Assembly: GCA_900316235.1 (NCBI GenBank)
Contig: ONCC01000016.1
Location: 1-53,102, forward strand
From: an uncultured Bacteroidales bacterium
Lineage (GTDB): Bacteria > Bacteroidota > Bacteroidia > Bacteroidales > P3
Direction: 5' to 3'
DNA length: 53,102 nt
In this document: positions 37,251 through 44,551 of the stretch, piece by piece
How the letters are laid out: the number at the start of each line of letters is the position of its first letter
Position numbering within the stretch: the first letter of the stretch is position 1
Notes under the pieces: generated by a model
Database searches by the model: none
The model's input: only the letters and a program-made list of their open reading frames with translations
What the model was told of the DNA's origin: nothing
Program-made: the position numbers and the translations under genes

Positions 37251-37318
37251 CAACTTTTTTTTCAAAGACGGTGGAAAAAATAAAAATAGAGTGCAAAACA
37301 GTAACGATTTTCAACCTA

Positions 37319-37432
37319 TGAATACCCTACCAACACCCTATCAACTCCTACCGTGGTAGGAGTTGATAGGGAGATGATAGGGAGATAATAGGGCGTTAAT
37401 AGCTATTTGACAGTACTTTATGGTCAATTGTT
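37319..37432 (+). repeat. Dispersed palindromic element, copy 4
   Basis: In the 326-bp spacer between divergent secA and tRNA-Ser. The core at 37341-37366 has arm TCAACTCCTACC, spacer GT and its exact reverse complement: relative to copy 1 the outermost C-G pair has become T-A on both sides, and the perfect stem extends to 15 bp (37338-37369). GGGAGATGATA/GGGAGATAATA units follow at about 11-nt spacing. The rest of the spacer holds the secA and tRNA promoters. Confidence 0.85.
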
Positions 37433-37451
37433 AATTTTAACGAATTTTTCA

Positions 37452-37484
37452 TTTGGCCATGTCGGAAAAAATGTGTACTTTTGC
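37452..37484 (+). promoter_or_regulatory. Promoter of tRNA-Ser
   Basis: TTTG at 37452-37455, a 20-nt spacer, and TACTTTTGC at 37476-37484, 19 bp before the tRNA. The 33 bases from CCATGTC to CACCCG are almost identical to those before tRNA-Leu at 46.3 kb. Confidence 0.8.
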
Positions 37485-37503
37485 ACCCGTTTTCGACTAA
37501 AAA

Positions 37504-37593
37504 GGAGAGATGCCGGAGTGGTCGATCGGGGCGGTCTCGAAAACCGTTGACCAGCTTGCTGGTCCCAGGGTTCGAATCCCTGTCTCTCCGCCA
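37504..37593 (+). tRNA. tRNA-Ser (anticodon CGA)
   Basis: Full cloverleaf: acceptor stem GGAGAGA/TCTCTCC, discriminator G, encoded CCA (37591-37593). The anticodon loop CTCGAAA sits between GCGGT and ACCGT, giving anticodon CGA, which reads UCG (Ser). The T-arm is CAGGG-TTCGAAT-CCCTG, and a long variable arm (GACCAGC...GCTGGTC) is typical of serine tRNAs. A strong terminator follows directly. Confidence 0.96.
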
Positions 37594-37598
37594 AAGCA

Positions 37599-37641
37599 AG
37601 TCTCACTGGTTTATCAGACAAACTTGTGAGACTTTTTTTTT
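37599..37641 (+). terminator. Terminator of tRNA-Ser
   Basis: Stem AGTCTCAC (37599-37606) with GTGAGACT (37626-37633), followed by a T9 run. Confidence 0.85.
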
Positions 37642-37687
37642 GTGCCAAAATTGCCACGCATCCCGCGCTCGTGCGAAAACCTTAAAT

Positions 37688-37719
37688 TTTGTCGTTTCAT
37701 AAATAATGCGTATCTTTGC
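37688..37719 (+). promoter_or_regulatory. Full -33/-7 promoter for the ORF6N gene
   Basis: TTTG at 37688-37691, a 19-nt spacer and TATCTTTGC at 37711-37719. This is a perfect Bacteroidetes promoter, 52 bp upstream of the ATG at 37772. Confidence 0.8.
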
Positions 37720-37771
37720 AATTTGAGAACCTACTTGAGGTCACAATTTGTGGCCTCAAACAAGCGATGAT

Positions 37772-38701
37772 ATGGCAAAGAAATCGAACAATATAGCAAC
37801 ACCAAAGGGAGTTGCAAAAAGCAACAGGGTTATCGCAAATTGCGATAACCTTCCCGTTGTTTCAACTATCGAGCAAATGATATTCACCATACGTGGTGTA
37901 CAGGTAATGTTCGACAGGGATTTAGCAATACTATATGGTGTGACAACTGGCCGCTTGAACGAACAAGTCAAACGTAACATTGGTCGTTTTCCAGAACAGT
38001 TCAGATTTCAATTGTCTGAAGAAGAGCGCAATGAGGTTATCGCAAAATGCGATAACCTACGTTCTTTGAGATACAACCCTTCTTTGCCGTATGTATTCAC
38101 AGAACAAGGTATAGCACAACTATCGTCTGTTCTTCACAGCCCTGTTGCGATTGAAGTTAGCGTAAAGATAATGAATGCATTTGTGTACATGCGTCATTTT
38201 CTCATTTCAAATGCAGCTGTTTTTCAACGTCTTGAAAACATAGAAAAACATCAAATTGCCACCGACCAACGTATTGACCATGTGTTTCAATTGCTCGAAG
38301 CCGGACAGCATCCGCAACAAGGAATTTTCTTCGACGGACAGATTTTCGATGCCTACACTTTTGTTTCCGACCTCATCCGCTCGGCCAAGAAGAGCATCGT
38401 CCTCTTCGATAACTATGTGGACGATACCGTTTTGACTATGCTCGACAAGCGCAAGTCCAAGGTTACGGCCACCATCTATACCCAGAAGGTCAAGCAGCAG
38501 CTTTCGCTCGACCTTGCGAAACATAATGCTCAATACCAGGCTATCGATGTGAAGCAGTACGACCGTGTTCACGACCGCTACCTCTGCATCGACAACACAG
38601 TCTACCATATTGGTGCCTCTTTGAAAGACCTTGGTAAGCGTTGGTTTTCCTTCAACAAGATGGAGATGACCGCAAAGGAGTTGATGGGGAATGTGAAATA
38701 A
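37772..38701 (+). CDS. ORF6N domain protein with PLD-like C-terminus
   Basis: 309-residue protein. Residues about 30-150 form an ORF6N domain (FTIRGVQVMFDRDLAILYGV ... LPYVFTEQGIAQLSSVL), a DNA-binding-type module related to KilA-N and found in phages and accessory DNA of Bacteroidetes. After a short helical linker, residues about 190-300 (IFDAYTFVSDLIRSAKKSIV, then HDRYLCIDNTVYHIGASLKD) look like one half of a phospholipase-D-type domain. Its target is unknown. Two 23-nt palindromes lie inside the coding sequence. A TTG at 37748 would extend the frame, but the ATG fits the promoter better. It opens the AT-richer patch beside tRNA-Ser. Confidence 0.85.
   Translation: MAKKSNNIATPKGVAKSNRVIANCDNLPVVSTIEQMIFTIRGVQVMFDRDLAILYGVTTGRLNEQVKRNIGRFPEQFRFQLSEEERNEVIAKCDNLRSLRYNPSLPYVFTEQGIAQLSSVLHSPVAIEVSVKIMNAFVYMRHFLISNAAVFQRLENIEKHQIATDQRIDHVFQLLEAGQHPQQGIFFDGQIFDAYTFVSDLIRSAKKSIVLFDNYVDDTVLTMLDKRKSKVTATIYTQKVKQQLSLDLAKHNAQYQAIDVKQYDRVHDRYLCIDNTVYHIGASLKDLGKRWFSFNKMEMTAKELMGNVK
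37828..37850. repeat. Intragenic palindrome, copy A, in the ORF6N gene
   Basis: Perfect inverted repeat: arm GGTTATCGCAA, one central A, and its reverse complement. It encodes VIANCDNL in frame. Confidence 0.9.
38035..38057. repeat. Intragenic palindrome, copy B, in the ORF6N gene
   Basis: Arm GGTTATCGCA, centre AAA, and its reverse complement. It is identical to copy A at 22 of 23 positions, 207 bp downstream, in the same reading phase, encoding VIAKCDNL. Confidence 0.9.
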
Positions 38702-38736
38702 CATAGCGCATTTTCACCCTAATATAACAATTAAAG

Positions 38737-39192
38737 ATGCCGACAAGAAAAACAGCAGTAACTATTCTTCTGGTTTTATTGTGCGCTGGATGCAATAATG
38801 TTGAAAATGATGAGCTCTGGCGTGAAAAAATCATATTAGAGGATGGTTCTCATATCATGGTGTTCCATTCGTCAAATTGCTCCCAAAAGAAACCTTTCTT
38901 TGTTAATACAGAGAAAAAGATTGATTTCAAGAAATATAAGTATGTCGTTTTTGACTTCTGCATCTCTGAAGAAGAGGCTTCTATGCTAAATGTCATTAGC
39001 GGAAGAAACATTAACAAAGCCAAAGAAATGGAATACTTGTACGCCGATGATGAACAAAAACGTTCTTTTTTCAAGCTCAAAGAACAACTTTATGATTCAA
39101 CAGACAGAACATATTCTATCTATTTCTCATTAAAAGGAGATGAACTAATCCCAATAAAAGCAGAAAATAGAGATTGGAGAGAATTAAAATAA
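38737..39192 (+). CDS. Small hypothetical lipoprotein
   Basis: 151-residue predicted lipoprotein with hydrophobic leader TAVTILLVLLCAGC (lipobox LCAGC, C19 lipidated). The mature part is charged, with no family I recognise; it includes KKYKYVVFDFCISEEEAS and a Lys/Glu-rich stretch. AT-rich codon use like its neighbours. It starts 35 bp after the ORF6N gene and ends 16 bp before the next gene, so it may be co-transcribed with both. Confidence 0.7.
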   Translation: MPTRKTAVTILLVLLCAGCNNVENDELWREKIILEDGSHIMVFHSSNCSQKKPFFVNTEKKIDFKKYKYVVFDFCISEEEASMLNVISGRNINKAKEMEYLYADDEQKRSFFKLKEQLYDSTDRTYSIYFSLKGDELIPIKAENRDWRELK

Positions 39193-39208
39193 TCATCAAC
39201 AAAAAAAC

Positions 39209-39574
39209 ATGAGCAACAAGGATAATGTATTTCAGGCATTAATGGCTAAATTGTCAGGGACTTCTGACGTACAACTCGATGAATTAAAGGCTGTAGCTTT
39301 CGAAGTGTTGCTAGCGACTCCCGGTTGCGGACAGAACGACTGGACACAAATCCTTGTTGATCAATATGGTTCCAAAGTGGTGGACACATTCGGTGATAAC
39401 CCTGAGGATGCGTATGCGTCATTGGAGGACCTTTGGGATAGTCCATACCGGGATCCAAACAGCGGCTTGGAGTACACATTCAATACCTGGGCGGAATGCT
39501 TTTGCAACGAATCCTCAGTACAAATGTACCACGATATGATTGAAAAAAAACTCACAATAAAACAGGACATTTGA
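39209..39574 (+). CDS. Hypothetical acidic protein, 121 residues
   Basis: No signal peptide or membrane helix; acidic and rich in aromatic residues in its second half (DAYASLEDLWDSPYRDP, FNTWAECFCNESS). I do not recognise the family. It lies 16 bp after the small lipoprotein and 22 bp before the next gene, in the AT-rich patch. Its size, acidity and position before a kinase-like protein would suit an antidote or immunity role, but that is only a guess from context. Confidence 0.65.
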   Translation: MSNKDNVFQALMAKLSGTSDVQLDELKAVAFEVLLATPGCGQNDWTQILVDQYGSKVVDTFGDNPEDAYASLEDLWDSPYRDPNSGLEYTFNTWAECFCNESSVQMYHDMIEKKLTIKQDI

Positions 39575-39596
39575 CGTTATTCAAAAAAAAGAGGAA

Positions 39597-39818
39597 ATGA
39601 GTTTTTGGCAAAAAATATGGCTACAGAGAAAGCTCAAAGGAATTACTTTGAGTAATGGGCAATCGGCTAAAGAATATATGATGGGGCTACCTGAGCAATA
39701 CCGGAAGCTGGCCACAGAATCCATCTTGGAGTGTCAACAATTGAGCTATCCACTTAACAACATGGAAATCACATGCAAGGCTCGCGAACTGAGCAGGAAG
39801 CGTTTGGGCATTATCTAA
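39597..39818 (+). CDS. Small basic hypothetical protein, 73 residues
   Basis: 73-residue protein, MSFWQKIWLQRKLKGITLSN at the start, rich in Lys/Arg and with predicted helices; no family recognised. It begins 22 bp after the previous gene with an AAAGAGG-like purine stretch before the ATG. Its last 46 bp overlap the start of the kinase-like gene in another frame. It could be an independent translationally coupled gene, or the N-terminal part of the next protein separated by a frameshift. Confidence 0.55.
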   Translation: MSFWQKIWLQRKLKGITLSNGQSAKEYMMGLPEQYRKLATESILECQQLSYPLNNMEITCKARELSRKRLGII

Positions 39819-40405
39819 TAGACAAAGCGAAAAAGATTGGTGTCTATATAGAACCCGCCAAACTATCTTATTATGGCGAGCGCAAACGCAAACCTTCTGG
39901 AGAATGCGTTGTTTATATTGACGAAAATAGAAATCGTGTCATTAAGGTAAAAGACCCTTATGCTAAAGCGCCAATGAAAGGGCATGACGCTGCGGATGCC
40001 ATCTACGAACATATTATTCACAACTTATTATTTCCCAATACAAAATATAGCCTTCTCGGTATTAGTGAATCGTCCATCGGCGACATTCGATTTGTGTTGG
40101 AGCAAGACTATTTGAAAGATGGGTTTGGAACACCTACACAGGATATAATAGACAATTATCTCTCCGAATCACTCCATTTAAAAAAAGAGGGTGTCTATTG
40201 GTACGGAGATGAATATCTTGCAATTACAGACGTGGATGCCGCTAGCGACAATGTACTGTCAGACTACAATGGCAATCTATTTTTCATCGACCCTATCATC
40301 AAATTCAAGAAGTCTGTCAAAGATATAATTGACCATCTTTCTACAACACGAACCATTAACCTAGCACAGGAATATCCAATTGAGCATAACCTTATGACCT
40401 TATAA
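39773..40405 (+). CDS. Polyvalent-kinase-like protein
   Basis: 210-residue protein resembling the phage/plasmid polyvalent-protein kinase domain. Kinase-like landmarks are VIKVKDPYAK (K58 or K60 as ATP-binding Lys), IYEHIIHNLLFPNTKYSLLG (E79 as helix-C Glu), hinge-like VLEQDYL (108-114), the catalytic-loop equivalent ITDVDAASDNVL (D153/D155, N160) and the metal-binding equivalent LFFIDPI (D173). The target could be a protein or a small molecule; nothing in sequence decides this. The start at 39773 lies inside the preceding gene, and the N-terminal 35 residues may be mis-phased. It is the last gene of the AT-rich patch and converges on rnz, 10 bp away. Confidence 0.6.
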   Translation: MQGSRTEQEAFGHYLIDKAKKIGVYIEPAKLSYYGERKRKPSGECVVYIDENRNRVIKVKDPYAKAPMKGHDAADAIYEHIIHNLLFPNTKYSLLGISESSIGDIRFVLEQDYLKDGFGTPTQDIIDNYLSESLHLKKEGVYWYGDEYLAITDVDAASDNVLSDYNGNLFFIDPIIKFKKSVKDIIDHLSTTRTINLAQEYPIEHNLMTL

Positions 40406-40415
40406 ATCACAAGGA

Positions 40416-41204
40416 TTACTTGATTTCGACGATTTGGCCGTCGGAGGCGAGGAGGGTGTTGGGAAACAGGGCGGTGGCTTGCTCGGTGAGGAGGTCAGGT
40501 TCCTTGTAACGGGCGCTGATATGGGTGAGCAGCAGCTGTTTGGGTTCCGCCAGGGTGGCCAGCTGGGCGGCCTGGCCAGCGGTGAGGTGCTGGCGCTCAC
40601 GAGCCAGCTCGGCGAGGTCGTCGGCGAAGGTGCACTCGAGGCAGAGGAGCGACGAGTCGCGCATAAAGGGCACCAGATCTTCACTATAGGCGGTGTCGCA
40701 GGCGTAGGTGTAGACGCGCGCGGGGTTGCTGCCACGCGGCACCTCGGTGATACGGAAGCCGTAGGTGGGCACCGAATGGAGAATGGGGAAGGCATCGATA
40801 GTGCAACGCTTGCCCTCGAAGACCCGATGGAGACCTTCGGCAAAGTCCATCTCGATGAAATTCAATTCGTAGCCGACATGATTACCCGTCAGCTCGAAGG
40901 TGGTCTCGACGACCTCTTTGGCCCCTTTGGGCGCCACAATGGTCATGGGCTCGGTGCGGCCACAGAGGTGCATGGTGGAGAGCAGCGGTGCGAGGCCGAA
41001 GAAGTGGTCGCCATGGAGGTGCGAGATAAGTATGGTGCCGAGCGACTGGAGTTTCAAATGGTGCTGGCGGATGCGGTCCTGCGTGCCCTCGGCACAGTCG
41101 AGCAGAAGCTTGAAACCGTTGACATTGACCACCTGCGCGCTGCAACGGCGGCGCCCAGTGGGCAGGGCGGCACCCGATCCTAATATCGTTACATAGAAAT
41201 TCAT
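40416..41204 (-). CDS. rnz: Ribonuclease Z
   Basis: Metallo-beta-lactamase-fold endonuclease that removes the 3' trailer of tRNA precursors. 262 residues, shorter than the roughly 305 usual, but the core is complete: ILISHLHGDHFFGL with the zinc motif H62-x-H64-x-D66-H67, ILHSVPTYGF (His), YACDTAYSED (bridging Asp) and LLLTHISARY (last His). The start MNFYVTILGSGAALPT is the family start. It follows the symporter gene's neighbour region of tandem repeats and lies convergent with the kinase-like gene. The tRNA-Leu gene at 46.3 kb, which lacks an encoded CCA, is the sort of transcript it would mature. Confidence 0.93.
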   Translation of the reverse strand: MNFYVTILGSGAALPTGRRRCSAQVVNVNGFKLLLDCAEGTQDRIRQHHLKLQSLGTILISHLHGDHFFGLAPLLSTMHLCGRTEPMTIVAPKGAKEVVETTFELTGNHVGYELNFIEMDFAEGLHRVFEGKRCTIDAFPILHSVPTYGFRITEVPRGSNPARVYTYACDTAYSEDLVPFMRDSSLLCLECTFADDLAELARERQHLTAGQAAQLATLAEPKQLLLTHISARYKEPDLLTEQATALFPNTLLASDGQIVEIK

Positions 41205-41210
41205 ATCTTC

Positions 41211-41244
41211 AAGTAGTTAAGTAGACAGTAGTTAAGTAGTTAAG
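41211..41244. repeat. Short tandem repeat between the symporter and rnz
   Basis: AAGTAGTTAAGTAG is repeated with a small insertion (ACAGTAG) in the spacer and reaches into the last codons of the symporter gene. Confidence 0.7.
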
Positions 41245-42718
41245 ACAAATGTTCTTTTTTGGGACGGGCGAGGAGGAGCAGGAGGAAGGTGATGAGGCCG
41301 TTGAGGAGGAGAATCTCGAAACCAAAGGTGTAGCCGAACCACGTGGGGGAGTTAAGTTTCAGGATATAGCAGATGATGGGTGACAGAACGGCGATGTAGG
41401 GCACCCAGCGGTCGTTGACATTTCGTTTGGTAAAGAGGCCGAAGGTGTAGAGGCCCAATAGCGGTCCATAGGTAAATCCCGCAATATCGAAGATGATATT
41501 GATGAGCGATTGGTCGTGGAATGGTCGGAAAGCAATGATAACCAGCAGGTAAAGGAATGCGAAACCCACATGAACCATGCGGCGGATGCGCAGCTCCTTT
41601 TTCTGAGTATTCTGATTATTCTGACCAAATTTCAAGAAATCGTAGCAGAAGGTGGTGGTGAGGGCGGTGAGGGTGCCGTCGGCGGAGGAGTAGCCGGCAG
41701 CGACAAGGCCAAGGACAAAAGCCACAGCAATAAAGCCACCAAGTTCCTTGATAGCAATGAAGGGGAAGATTTTGTCGCCCACCACATGACCGTCAGCATC
41801 GACAGGTAGTACAATGCCCGACTCGTTGGCATAGGCGATAAGGGCAGCACCAAGGCTAAGGAAGATGATATTGACCACGATAAACAACATGCTGGAGGTC
41901 ATCACATTCTTCTGTGCATCACGCAAAGTCTTGCAGGTAAGGTTCTTCTGCATCATATCTTGGTCGAGTCCCGTCATGGTGATGGTGATGAACATACCGG
42001 CGAAAAGTTGCTTGACCCAGAACTTGGGCGCCATGGGGTCGGTATTAAACATCTCGGTGTAGCCCTGATCAGCAGAAATTTTGAGCAGGCCGGGAAGACT
42101 CATATCCAACCCTTTAAGGATTACTACCACGGTAGCCACCGCGGCGAGAATGAGGAAGGTGGTCTGTAGCATATCGGTCCATACGACGGTCTTGATGCCG
42201 CCGGTGAAAGTGTAAAGCAGGATGATGGCAATGAATACCACCGCGGGTACCCAGAAAGGAATGCCCATAGGGCCGAAGACAAACTCATAGAGCACGTAAA
42301 CAACAAGATACATGCGGAGGGCGGACCCCAGAAGGCGCGAAATGATAAAGAACAGGGCGCCCGTCTTCTCACTACGTATGCCGAAACGTTGTTCCAGATA
42401 GGTGTAAATGGAGGTGAGGTTGAGCTTGTAGTAAAGGGGTAAAAGAACAAGGGCAATGGTGGCATAGCCAAGCACATAGCCCAATACCATAGGCATGTAG
42501 AACCATTTGTTGGCCAACACGTCGCCGGGGACAGACATAAAGGTAACACCACTGAGCGACGCACCAATCATGCCGTAGGCCACCACAGGCCACGGCGACT
42601 TGCGGCCAGCACGGAAAAAGGCCTCATTGCCCTTGACCCCACGCCTCCCCGTGAGCCACATCACTAGAAAAAGCAGCACCGTATAGGCTGCAAAGCACAT
42701 TAGTATAGTGAGTTCCAT
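41240..42718 (-). CDS. Sodium:solute symporter (SSS family)
   Basis: 492-residue membrane protein of the Na+:solute symporter family (LeuT fold, 13 or so helices). Hallmarks are MIGASLSGVTFMSVPGDV in the second helix region, the GGIKTVVWTDMLQTTFLIL segment (Na+ site region, about 163-181) and a late GYSSADGTLTALTTTF. Substrate is not deducible; sialic acid, sugar or amino acid are all possible within this family. It is transcribed toward rnz, with a -7 box 26 bp upstream. A terminator is not visible between them, so the two may form one transcript. Confidence 0.88.
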   Translation of the reverse strand: MELTILMCFAAYTVLLFLVMWLTGRRGVKGNEAFFRAGRKSPWPVVAYGMIGASLSGVTFMSVPGDVLANKWFYMPMVLGYVLGYATIALVLLPLYYKLNLTSIYTYLEQRFGIRSEKTGALFFIISRLLGSALRMYLVVYVLYEFVFGPMGIPFWVPAVVFIAIILLYTFTGGIKTVVWTDMLQTTFLILAAVATVVVILKGLDMSLPGLLKISADQGYTEMFNTDPMAPKFWVKQLFAGMFITITMTGLDQDMMQKNLTCKTLRDAQKNVMTSSMLFIVVNIIFLSLGAALIAYANESGIVLPVDADGHVVGDKIFPFIAIKELGGFIAVAFVLGLVAAGYSSADGTLTALTTTFCYDFLKFGQNNQNTQKKELRIRRMVHVGFAFLYLLVIIAFRPFHDQSLINIIFDIAGFTYGPLLGLYTFGLFTKRNVNDRWVPYIAVLSPIICYILKLNSPTWFGYTFGFEILLLNGLITFLLLLLARPKKEHLS

Positions 42719-42743
42719 TATTCTATTCCTTTTTTTTGAGAAT

Positions 42744-42752
42744 GCAAAGATA
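42744..42752 (-). promoter_or_regulatory. -7 promoter box for the symporter
   Basis: Minus strand reads TATCTTTGC, a full -7 consensus match, 26 bp before the start codon. Confidence 0.7.
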
Positions 42753-42838
42753 CGAAAAGAATGCGAAATATTTTTTAAATTGTATACAATAAATATTATA
42801 TAGGCGCGTTATGGAATATAATTCTTAAAAAAGAGAAA

Positions 42839-43618
42839 ATGAAGAGAAACAAGATATTTGCGGCAATATTGTTTTTGGCATTGGGTGTCACAGCCACTGC
42901 CCAAAGCGGACACGACCTGCAGGATGACGGTTTGAAAGGTGCCGTCAAGCGCGTGGATGCCGTGATGTATGATGCTCGATATGACTTCAACGACAACCTC
43001 GAGCGTGGCGACCAGATGGAGCATCTCATTACCGAATACAACGCCAAGGGTCAACGCCGCAGCCAGATTTACCTCTCGGTAGCCGAGGATGTCATTTTCC
43101 GCACCCGCTACAAACACGATGGCTTCGGGCTCACCACCTTGGAGCATATCGTTGACAACCAGGACCGCGTTATTGGCCGCACCTACTATGTCTACGATGC
43201 CGAACACACCCTCATCGAGATCTATGTGGAGGATGTCGAGCGCCAGGTAGAGAGTCGTCTGCGCCTGAAACACGACAATATGGGTCGTATCGAACAACGC
43301 AGTTTCAACGACCAGTTCAATGAGATTTTCAAACGCGAGATTTACACCTTCAATGACGACGGAACAGTCAACAAGGCCGTGGTCTACGACCGCACTAAGC
43401 AGAAGGTGCAGGAGAAGCGGTGGGAATACGATGAGTTGGGAGAGGCCACAAGTTACACGCTCTACGACTACACCGAGGAGGAGCCCGAGATGTTCGTCAC
43501 CGTCTACGAGCGCGAATATGACGCCCACGGCAACTGGATTCGCTGCACGGAGTATGAGGTCCTCGGCGACCGTCGCCTCCCCGCCTACACCACCATCCGC
43601 ACCATCGAATACTTCTAG
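42839..43618 (+). CDS. Secreted YD-like repeat protein, hypothetical
   Basis: 259-residue exported protein: signal peptide MKRNKIFAAILFLALGVTATA. The mature region has repeated phrases of the YD/Rhs-like type seen in small Bacteroidetes secreted proteins (RYKHDGFGLTTLEHIVDNQD, LKHDNMGRIEQRSF, WEYDELGEATSYTLYDY, REYDAHGNWIRCTEYEV). This suggests a short beta-rich repeat strip; no activity is known. The gene ends 3 bp before era, so the two are probably on one transcript. Confidence 0.72.
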   Translation: MKRNKIFAAILFLALGVTATAQSGHDLQDDGLKGAVKRVDAVMYDARYDFNDNLERGDQMEHLITEYNAKGQRRSQIYLSVAEDVIFRTRYKHDGFGLTTLEHIVDNQDRVIGRTYYVYDAEHTLIEIYVEDVERQVESRLRLKHDNMGRIEQRSFNDQFNEIFKREIYTFNDDGTVNKAVVYDRTKQKVQEKRWEYDELGEATSYTLYDYTEEEPEMFVTVYEREYDAHGNWIRCTEYEVLGDRRLPAYTTIRTIEYF

Positions 43619-43621
43619 TAG

Positions 43622-44503
43622 ATGCACAAAGCTGGCTTTGTAAATATTATCGGCAATCCCAACGTGGGTAAGTCGACCCTTATGAACGCTCTCGTAGGAG
43701 AGCGTTTAAGCATCATCACCTCCAAGGCACAAACCACGCGCAAACGCGTGATGGGAATCGTAAACGGTGATGATTTCCAAATTGTCTACACCGACACCCC
43801 AGGCATCGTTAATCCCGCCAACAAGCTCCACGAGCAGATGATGGGCTTCATTGGCACCGCCTTGCAGGATGCCGACCTCTTCCTCCTCGTCACCGAGGTG
43901 GGCGAGACTTTCAAAAACCGCCATGTGCTGGAGCGCGTCGTCAACAGCGACATCCCCGTCATACTCATCATCAACAAGATAGACCTCTCCGACCAGGAGA
44001 CCATCCGCGAGAAGATGGCCTATTGGCAGGAGCAAATACCACGCGCCGTCATTGTCCCCTGCTCGGCCACCGAGGGCTTCAACGTGGACAAAATCTTCGA
44101 CCTCATCCTCGAGCGCTTGCCCGAGCACCCCGCCTACTTCCCCAAAGACGAACTCACCGACCGCACCATGCGCTTCTTCGTCAGCGAGATAGTACGCGAG
44201 AAGATACTCCTCTATTACCAAAAAGAAATCCCCTACAGCTGCGAGGTGGCGGTGGAGGCCTATGAGGAAAAGGACGGTATTGACAATATCTCGTGCCTCA
44301 TCTACGTGGAGCGCGAGTCTCAGAAAGCCATCCTCATCGGCCATCAAGGCAAAGCCATCAAGAAACTGGGCATCGAGGCCCGCCGCGACATCGAGGAATT
44401 CACGGGCAAGAAATGCTTCCTCTCATTACATATTAAAGTATTGAAGGACTGGCGTAATAGCGACCGAGCCTTGAAGAGTTTCGGCTACGCGCTGGAAGAC
44501 TAA
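43622..44503 (+). CDS. era: GTPase Era
   Basis: Essential GTPase for maturation of the 30S ribosomal subunit. 293 residues, normal length. G motifs: GNPNVGKST (11-19), the G2 Thr region TTRKRVMGIV, DTPG (58-61) and NKID (118-121). The C-terminal KH domain (about 200-290) contains IGHQGKAIKKLGIEAR, the GXXG RNA-binding loop. It ends at a strong terminator shared with rplY. Confidence 0.97.
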   Translation: MHKAGFVNIIGNPNVGKSTLMNALVGERLSIITSKAQTTRKRVMGIVNGDDFQIVYTDTPGIVNPANKLHEQMMGFIGTALQDADLFLLVTEVGETFKNRHVLERVVNSDIPVILIINKIDLSDQETIREKMAYWQEQIPRAVIVPCSATEGFNVDKIFDLILERLPEHPAYFPKDELTDRTMRFFVSEIVREKILLYYQKEIPYSCEVAVEAYEEKDGIDNISCLIYVERESQKAILIGHQGKAIKKLGIEARRDIEEFTGKKCFLSLHIKVLKDWRNSDRALKSFGYALED

Positions 44504-44537
44504 AAAAAGAGGCATCCGATTAGATGCCTCTTTTTTT
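44502..44537 (+). terminator. Bidirectional terminator between era and rplY
   Basis: Stem AAAAAAAGAGGCATC pairs with GATGCCTCTTTTTTT across a 6-nt loop; it has A and T tracts on both sides and serves both convergent genes. It begins in the era stop codon. Confidence 0.93.
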
Positions 44538-44551
44538 GTTGTTGTCGAAGA

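Noticed and set aside
37396..37702. Small open frames over the tRNA-Ser gene
   Set aside because: They lie within the tRNA, its promoter and terminator.
37583..40415. Integration of the accessory patch at the tRNA-Ser 3' end with a duplicated attachment site
   Set aside because: No copy of the tRNA 3' end is seen near 40.4 kb and there is no integrase gene, so an att site is not supported.
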